Positions 59,001-64,000 of a DNA stretch of 64,000 nucleotides are shown piece by piece; the stretch's first letter is position 1, and each line of letters begins with the position of its first letter. The DNA lies in the NCBI GenBank assembly GCA_010094045.1, contig ML986602.1:281122-345121 (forward strand), given 5' to 3'. The stretch comes from Lojkania enalia. Taxonomy: Eukaryota > Ascomycota > Dothideomycetes > Pleosporales. The notes under the pieces were generated by a model. That model was not told where the DNA came from. It worked only from the letters and a program-made list of their open reading frames with translations, and did no database searches. The position numbers and the translations under genes were made by a program.

Positions 59001-61156
59001 GATGTACGAACAGGCGGTGGCTTGTGATGGAAAGTTCGATATCGCTTTGGCTAACCTTGCGAACGCTGTTAAGGACAAGGGCCGTATCAGTGATGCCATT
59101 GGATACTACTCAAGAGCAGTGAAGTCTAGTCCGGACTTTGCCGAAGCAGTATGTGGGCTCGCGAATGCCCTAAATTCGGTCTGTGGATGGACTGGAAGAG
59201 GAGGCATTGCCAGCGATGGCGGGTCTCGAGACCGATGGCATGTCGATGAAAAGGGCATGCTATTGGACGCGAGGCTACCAGGCGCTTCAAGCACGGGATG
59301 GATGAAACGCGTCGTAGACTTGGTTGAAAAGCAACTGGCCGATGGTGAAGACTGGGGCCGGGGAATTATGGACGAGCAATTTATCGCTCACATGATCCGG
59401 CCCCTTGCCCTAACCGATGGATCTGTGGAGGACATACAAGAAAAGCAGAAAAATATGAGAAGCACTCTCGTCAAATGGCGAGGCCAGAAATGGGAAGGCG
59501 CACGACTTGTCCGGCTTGTTGAGCGCGCCATTAGGAGAATTACCTGGCACTGGTACCAAGACAGACTAAAAGGAAAGCAACGCCCGTCTGGAAGCTATCG
59601 AAGGCCACAACTACCTTCAGCTTTGACTGTACCCGCTGCGCCCACGGTCCTGCCATTCCACACTTTTACCTGTCCAATGTCCGCAAAGCAAATTCGCTTA
59701 ATCTCCCAGAGAAATGGCCTTCGAATATCTTGTTCGACGCTCAAGGCCCCGTGGCTCCCAGCGCACGTGTATCCTCCTCCTGCAAAACCGGTTAATGGAC
59801 TATTGAATGTTGGATACGTATCATCGGATTTCAACAACCACCCCTTAGCACACTTGATGCAATCGGTGTTCGGCCTCCATAATGCAGCAAAAGTCAAGGC
59901 ATTTTGCTATGCCACAACAGCTGGTGATGGCTCTATTCACCGCCAACAAATTGAAAGAGAGGCACCAGTATTCTATGATGCAAGCAGCTGGCCGGCTGAA
60001 CGTCTGGTCGACCAAATCAGAAAGGACGGCATCCACATCCTTATCAATCTAAACGGCTACACACGCGGTGCTAGGAACGAAGTGTTTGCAGCACGTCCAG
60101 CCCCTATACAAATGTCATTTATGGGGTTTGCCGGCACACTTGGAGCAGAGTGGTGTGACTATCTTCTTGCAGATGACACCGCTGTTCCACCCGATACTCT
60201 TCGAAGTTGGCGGCGCAATATAGACTTGGAGGATGCACTTGTCGATGAGAACAGCGGTGGCAGCGATTCAAGCTGGATCTACGGAGAAAATATTATCTTC
60301 TGCCGCGACACATTTTTCTGCTGCGACCATAGGCAAAGCGCTCCTGATGCTCACGGGAGACAGCTTAACTGGGAGGAGGAACAACAGAGGCGGTGGGCCA
60401 TGCGGAAAGAGATTTTTCCTACCCTGCCCGACAGTGCCATCATCCTTGGCAATTTCAACCAGCTCTATAAGGTAGGTAATCCTCCATCTTGGTGTTGATT
60501 ATGCTAATTTAGGGTAGATCGAACCAACGACCTTCCGCACCTGGCTCCGTATCCTCTCTCGAATTCCTAATGCCATCCTTTGGCTCCTTCGCTTCCCAGA
60601 CTTGGGAGAAACGAATCTCAAAAATACAGCCCATGCCTGGGCTGGACCGGAGGTAGCATCGCGCGTCATCTTTACCGATGTTGCTCAGAAGCACCAACAT
60701 ATTGCCCGTGCCCGCGTTTGCGACCTATTTCTCGATACACCCGAATGCAATGCCCATACCACTGCTGCCGACGTTCTTTGGTCCGGTACTCCGCTACTTA
60801 CCTTGCCCCGCTACAAATACAAGATGTGTTCAAGAATGGCGGCTTCGATCCTTAAAGGGGCCCTTCCAAAATCAGCGGAGGGCAAACAAGCTGCACAAGA
60901 GCTTGTCGCAAAAGACGAGGAGGATTATGAAGAGAAAGCTGTTCGTCTCGGGCAAGATTGCATGTATCACGGCCACAAGCCTACAGGAAGACTAGCTCAT
61001 TTGCGCAAACTATTATATGAAAATCGTTGGAGCAGTGCCTTGTACGATACGAAGAGATGGGTCCGAGATCTCGAGGAGGCGTATGAGATTGCGTGGAAGA
61101 AGTGGGAAAAAGGTGAAGGTGGAGATATTTGGTTGCAACCCCAACGGGGGTTTTGA
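56044..61156 (+). CDS. O-GlcNAc transferase-like protein (GT41, TPR repeats)
   Basis: Exons 56044-57794, 57849-60471 and 60518-61156 encode about 1670 residues. GT41 enzymes transfer GlcNAc from UDP-GlcNAc to Ser/Thr of nuclear and cytosolic proteins. The first 500 residues are Pro/Gln/His-rich and probably disordered. TPR units follow (ALGDYQKAQEWYKHILTLDN, HVEAMSNLAATLLALQQ, YNYGLLLDSRHAHLYTNLGS, DIALANLANAVKDKGRISDA). The catalytic half has VGYVSSDFNNHPLAHLMQS with the conserved His, INLNGYTRGARNEVFAARPA, QMSFMGFAGTLGAEWCDYLL, GNFNQLYK with the conserved Lys, LWLLRFPDLGE, and the UDP-binding segment DLFLDTPECNAHTTAADVLW. Intron 1 (54 bp) begins GCAAGT, a GC-AG intron; it joins GA to T, giving DNDHVEAMSN. 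Intron 2 (46 bp, GTAGGT) follows the Lys codon. Yeast lacks this enzyme; filamentous fungi carry it but its role there is little known. Confidence 0.9.
57795..57848 (+). other. GC-AG intron in the OGT-like gene
   Basis: The 54-bp interval starts with GCAAGT and ends with GCTAACATTATGCAG (branch-like CTAAC and CAG acceptor). Using the GC donor gives a phase-2/phase-1 join that restores a canonical TPR sequence (TLDNDHVEAMSNLAA). No GT donor in the right phase is available: the nearest in-frame GT (57799) leads to an early stop with the CAG acceptor. Confidence 0.85.
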
Positions 61157-62707
61157 AAAGGGGAAAAGGAAAAATTAAAGGAAGTATTGAAGGTGGATAT
61201 TTCCAAGTATCTTTTTATGGGGTGATCATTTTATGTGAGCTAGAATTGTGCCGATCAGCATATTTTTGTGTGGAGGAAATTTACCACGACCGGTTTTTTT
61301 TGTTGGATTAGAAGCGTACGGTGTGCACTTCGGCCTAGGAGCCATCGTCAGCTTTGTGTGTTCTCGAATACCCCTCCCCCACTATGGATATTGCTTGTTG
61401 GTTGGATAGTTTATTGTTCATGCCGGTCTGTAGGGGTCTGCTATGTTTGGTAGTAGCATCTTTGGATTGTCATGTAGTACATTCCAAAAATGGAGTTTTG
61501 GGTTTCCGATTTTCCCCGAGAGGCGGAAAAGGCCTCGTCGGTCGTTTGATGTCGGGCATTTCGTTAGGCGTTTTTGTGTCGACTTTTTGGCACACAAGGG
61601 GAATATAATTATTATTATTTAAGAGAGAGGAGGGGTGCCGCCACCCGATCTAACAGGCATTGGGAATGTGATCGGTTTTTCTTGGTCTACTTTTGGAAAC
61701 GGTTTCGTGGCTGCGTGTATTATGCTTTTTGTTTAGATGGGTTTTCCGTGTCGATAAACGTTTGTGGCGTAAGTGAGTGTCCTGCTCTCTCTGTCTCTCT
61801 CTCTCTGTCTCTCTCTCTCTGTCTCTCTCTCTCTGTCTCTCTCTCTCTGTCTCTCTCTCTCTGTCTCTCTCTCTCTGTCTCTCTCTCTCTCTCTGTGTGT
61901 GTTGTGTTTTGTATTATTGGGCTCCTGGATTTCGTGTGTTGTTCGAGGGAGTTGGAAATCCGGCTTTTGAGGTGAATAAATAGTGTATATATATGGGGTA
62001 GGAGGGGATTGAATGCTAAATGAAAGAATGAATGGGTTTTAGAGCATACTTCGAGCCAATTTAACATGGTGAGAACCGTACATGCATGAAACACTAATCC
62101 GGATTGCTATCCCAATTCAACGTATGAGGGGCCGAGAAGGGTGGTAGTTGCCTGATCAACTATGCCACACAACACACAGACCAAAAATCAACTCTCGAGC
62201 ACAACGCTACATGGTACCAGCTAAACGTCGTACGGCAACCGTTTACTTTTCGCTCTTCGCGGGAATTAAGTCATATTTGTTTACTTTACTTTAATTTTTT
62301 TTTTCTCTTTTTGAGGTTGTTTAGGGATTTGGTGTGTGGAGGGTAGTACTGATCATGGCATCCGATAAAGACGGACAAGGCACAGTCGAACAAGTCACCG
62401 AATGGATCCCCCCCATCGATGACTCTAGACTCAATATGCAAGTTTGCGGCAGACCTTGCGGATATCCCCACAGGAAGGTAACCCTTTACTACTGCTGCTT
62501 CCTCGCTTGTATGCCGTGCTTCCTGGGGAAGTGGGGATGGAAAGAGGTGAAGAGTGGGGTGCAGCGTACAGAGTGGTATAAGCTCGGTGTTATTAGGAGG
62601 GAATGGTATAGGGAGGCCCGGGGCGCTGGGGTTAAAGAGGCGCTCAACGATGTGCAGATGAAGGTGGGTAAGCGTACCACGGGCGACGTGGAGAGAGGAG
62701 GGGTAGA
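61157..62707. other. Intergenic, 3' flank of OGT-like gene to F-box-like gene
   Basis: 1.55 kb that includes the OGT-like 3' UTR, the CT-rich minisatellite listed separately, a T-run near 62293, and an ATG-initiated frame at 62355-62711 (118 codons) of uncertain status that could contribute a 5' exon to the next gene. Confidence 0.45.
61785..61902. repeat. 14-bp CT-rich minisatellite (GTCTCTCTCTCTCT)n
   Basis: The tract looks like (CT)n but G residues recur exactly 14 bp apart (61793, 61807, 61821, 61835, 61849, 61863, 61877), giving seven units of GTCTCTCTCTCTCT before it breaks up into CT and GT dinucleotides. Frames across it encode Leu/Ser repeats and are artefacts. Confidence 0.92.
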
Positions 62708-63774
62708 GTGAAGCGGCAGGAAAGCAGATTCCTTGCGCTGCCGACGGAGATTCGCATGTTGATCTATGAGCATTTGATCTGCGAAGAGAAGGAAATTCAT
62801 ATTAGGTATTCCCATCACGTGTTCGGCGTTGCATGTCCAGTGCCGGGGCAGGGATGGGGGCAGGGCTGTTTGTGCAGGATGACGCTGGGTGGGAGAATTC
62901 GGCCAGCGCACGCGGTGTCTGAGAACGAGAGCTCGTTCCATGTGGGGGAGGGGTTGGTGGTGGGAATGATAACTTGTCGGGTTATGTATGTCTTGTTCCT
63001 TTTCTCTCTCATCCACTCATCATCCCTCGAGACTAGGTATTGAGGCTATATTGGATTGGCTCCTAGTGCCTTGATGGGATTAGGCTAGATATTAACATTA
63101 CGCGTAGGTATGAGGAACTCTCTGCCCTACTCTACGGATCAAAGACTTTCGTCTTCGATACACCTGAGACCTTTCTCATCTTCACATCGAACCTATCGCC
63201 GACCTCTCACTCCCGGATAGCGAGAATTGTGGTCGATGGGAGGCACAAATATGCTGACAGAACACTGAGTTATTCCGTTGACGCCGGTTTCGCAAATCCG
63301 TTAACCTTCTTACCGCAACCAATTCGGAAGACATATGGAGATGCGTATCCCGTTCCGGGTGCATGGTTAGATAAGAGCGTTTTTAAAGGGAAGATACCAA
63401 GGAATATGCCGAGTGCATGGGGCGCTTGTTGTCTGCGCCTTGGGGAGTTGAACCGCTTGAGGAGCGTTAGGGTTATGCTGAGTAGAAAGATGTTCCCCAA
63501 TTCTTCTAAGAGTAGGGATTTAGATGAGTTCGTTTTAACGCCGTTAAGATGTGTAGTGGGGAAGCTGAATGGGTTGGAGGGCCTTGAGGTTACTGTTGAC
63601 TGGCCTCGAGCTGTCAGTCCCGCAGAGGATGAAATGGGCGAAGGCAGCGTGTTGACGTTTAGGAGGGTCAAAGTATGTGCGAAAAGGCATTGGTGTCCGG
63701 AGGCGCGTCAGTGGATGGCTACGCAGTGTCCGGTAGATTTACATCACCAATGTCGATGGAGGTGTACTAGTTAG
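62708..63774 (+). CDS. F-box-like / 2EXR-type hypothetical protein
   Basis: Two exons are well supported: about 62708-62985 and 63108-63774. The first has SRFLALPTEIRMLIYEHLI, the N-terminal signature of the fungal F-box-like/2EXR family. A GTATGT donor at 62986 and a CGCGTAG acceptor at 63107 (122-bp intron) join it to the second family hallmark, CRVMYEELSALLYGSKTFVF. Downstream sequence (RIARIVVDG, LNRLRSVRVML, LNGLEGLEVTVDWP) fits the leucine-rich remainder of such proteins. The 5' end is unresolved: the frame has no ATG at its beginning (it opens at GTG), so either a short upstream exon supplies the start or the gene is damaged. The 3' end is taken as the TAG at 63772-63774, but a GTATGT donor near 63671 could lead to another exon. 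Function unknown. Confidence 0.65.
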
Positions 63775-64000
63775 TCGTCCATGCATTGTTCGTCCCGTCT
63801 AAGTATATAGACCTTCTACAATTATGTGCTATAAGCTTCTGTGAGTATCTATATAAAAAAAACGTATCGTTGATCTCCTCTATTTATATCGCATTTGTTA
63901 AGAATTTTGTATTATTACTATTATTACTATTATTACTATTATTACTATTATTACTATTATTACTATTATTACTATTATTACTATTATTACTATTATTACT
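63775..64000. other. 3' flank running into a microsatellite
   Basis: AT-rich sequence after the F-box-like gene leading into the 9-bp repeat at the window edge. No gene is visible. Confidence 0.5.
63911..64000. repeat. (ATTATTACT)n microsatellite at the window edge
   Basis: Ten perfect copies of the 9-bp unit ATTATTACT occupy 63911-64000 and continue out of the window. Confidence 0.97.

Noticed and set aside
61720..62094. Leu/Ser-rich and Arg/Glu-rich frames on both strands
   Set aside because: They are translations of the CT-rich minisatellite.
62355..62711. ATG-started frame of 118 codons before the F-box-like gene
   Set aside because: No recognisable motif and its frame differs from that of the F-box-like exon. 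It might supply a 5' exon through a GTAACC donor near 62478, but no convincing acceptor in phase was found.

Overview
The window is nuclear DNA of a filamentous ascomycete (Pezizomycotina). Evidence: protein genes are interrupted by short introns (mostly 46-81 bp) with GT..AG ends and CTAAC/CTAAT-like branch sites; there are two Zn2Cys6 transcription-factor genes, a KRE6/SKN1 beta-glucan synthesis gene, a fungal-type ammonium transporter and an intron-bearing tRNA-Val. The class cannot be fixed from the sequence alone. No bacterial operons, CRISPR arrays, viral genes or recognisable intact transposons were seen.

Layout. 0-5 kb: an open frame leaving the left edge (-), KRE6-like protein (-) and thiamine pyrophosphokinase (-). 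8.5-9.6 kb: short Zn2Cys6 factor (+). 9.7-20.3 kb: a 10.6 kb stretch with no gene I can support, lying between two convergent genes. 20.3-24.2 kb: F-box-like protein (-) and a second Zn2Cys6 factor (+), divergent. 25.8-36.8 kb: dense block of UPF2/NMD2 (+), L-2-hydroxyglutarate dehydrogenase (+), ammonium transporter (-) and MutY-type adenine DNA glycosylase (-). 38.3 kb: tRNA-Val(AAC) (-). 40-46 kb: single-pass membrane protein (-) and PH-domain protein (-). 48.5-52.6 kb: coiled-coil protein (+) and SEC62 (-). 56-61.2 kb: a large O-GlcNAc-transferase-like protein (GT41, +). 62.7-63.8 kb: a second F-box-like protein (+). The right edge is a 9-bp microsatellite.

Exon structures were worked out by hand from frame continuity, splice consensus and conserved protein motifs. 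The multi-exon models for KRE6, THI80, UPF2, the transporter, MutY, the membrane protein, the coiled-coil protein, SEC62 and the GT41 gene all close to whole codons. The genes do not form an obvious pathway or biosynthetic cluster; they are mostly conserved housekeeping functions (cell wall, cofactor, mRNA surveillance, metabolite repair, DNA repair, ER translocation, nitrogen uptake). I did not find a convincing undescribed multi-gene system. The observations most worth a second look are the intact fungal GT41 enzyme with a GC-AG intron, the shortened Fe-S cysteine spacing in MutY, the divergent first membrane segment of the ammonium transporter, and the large convergent gene-free block.
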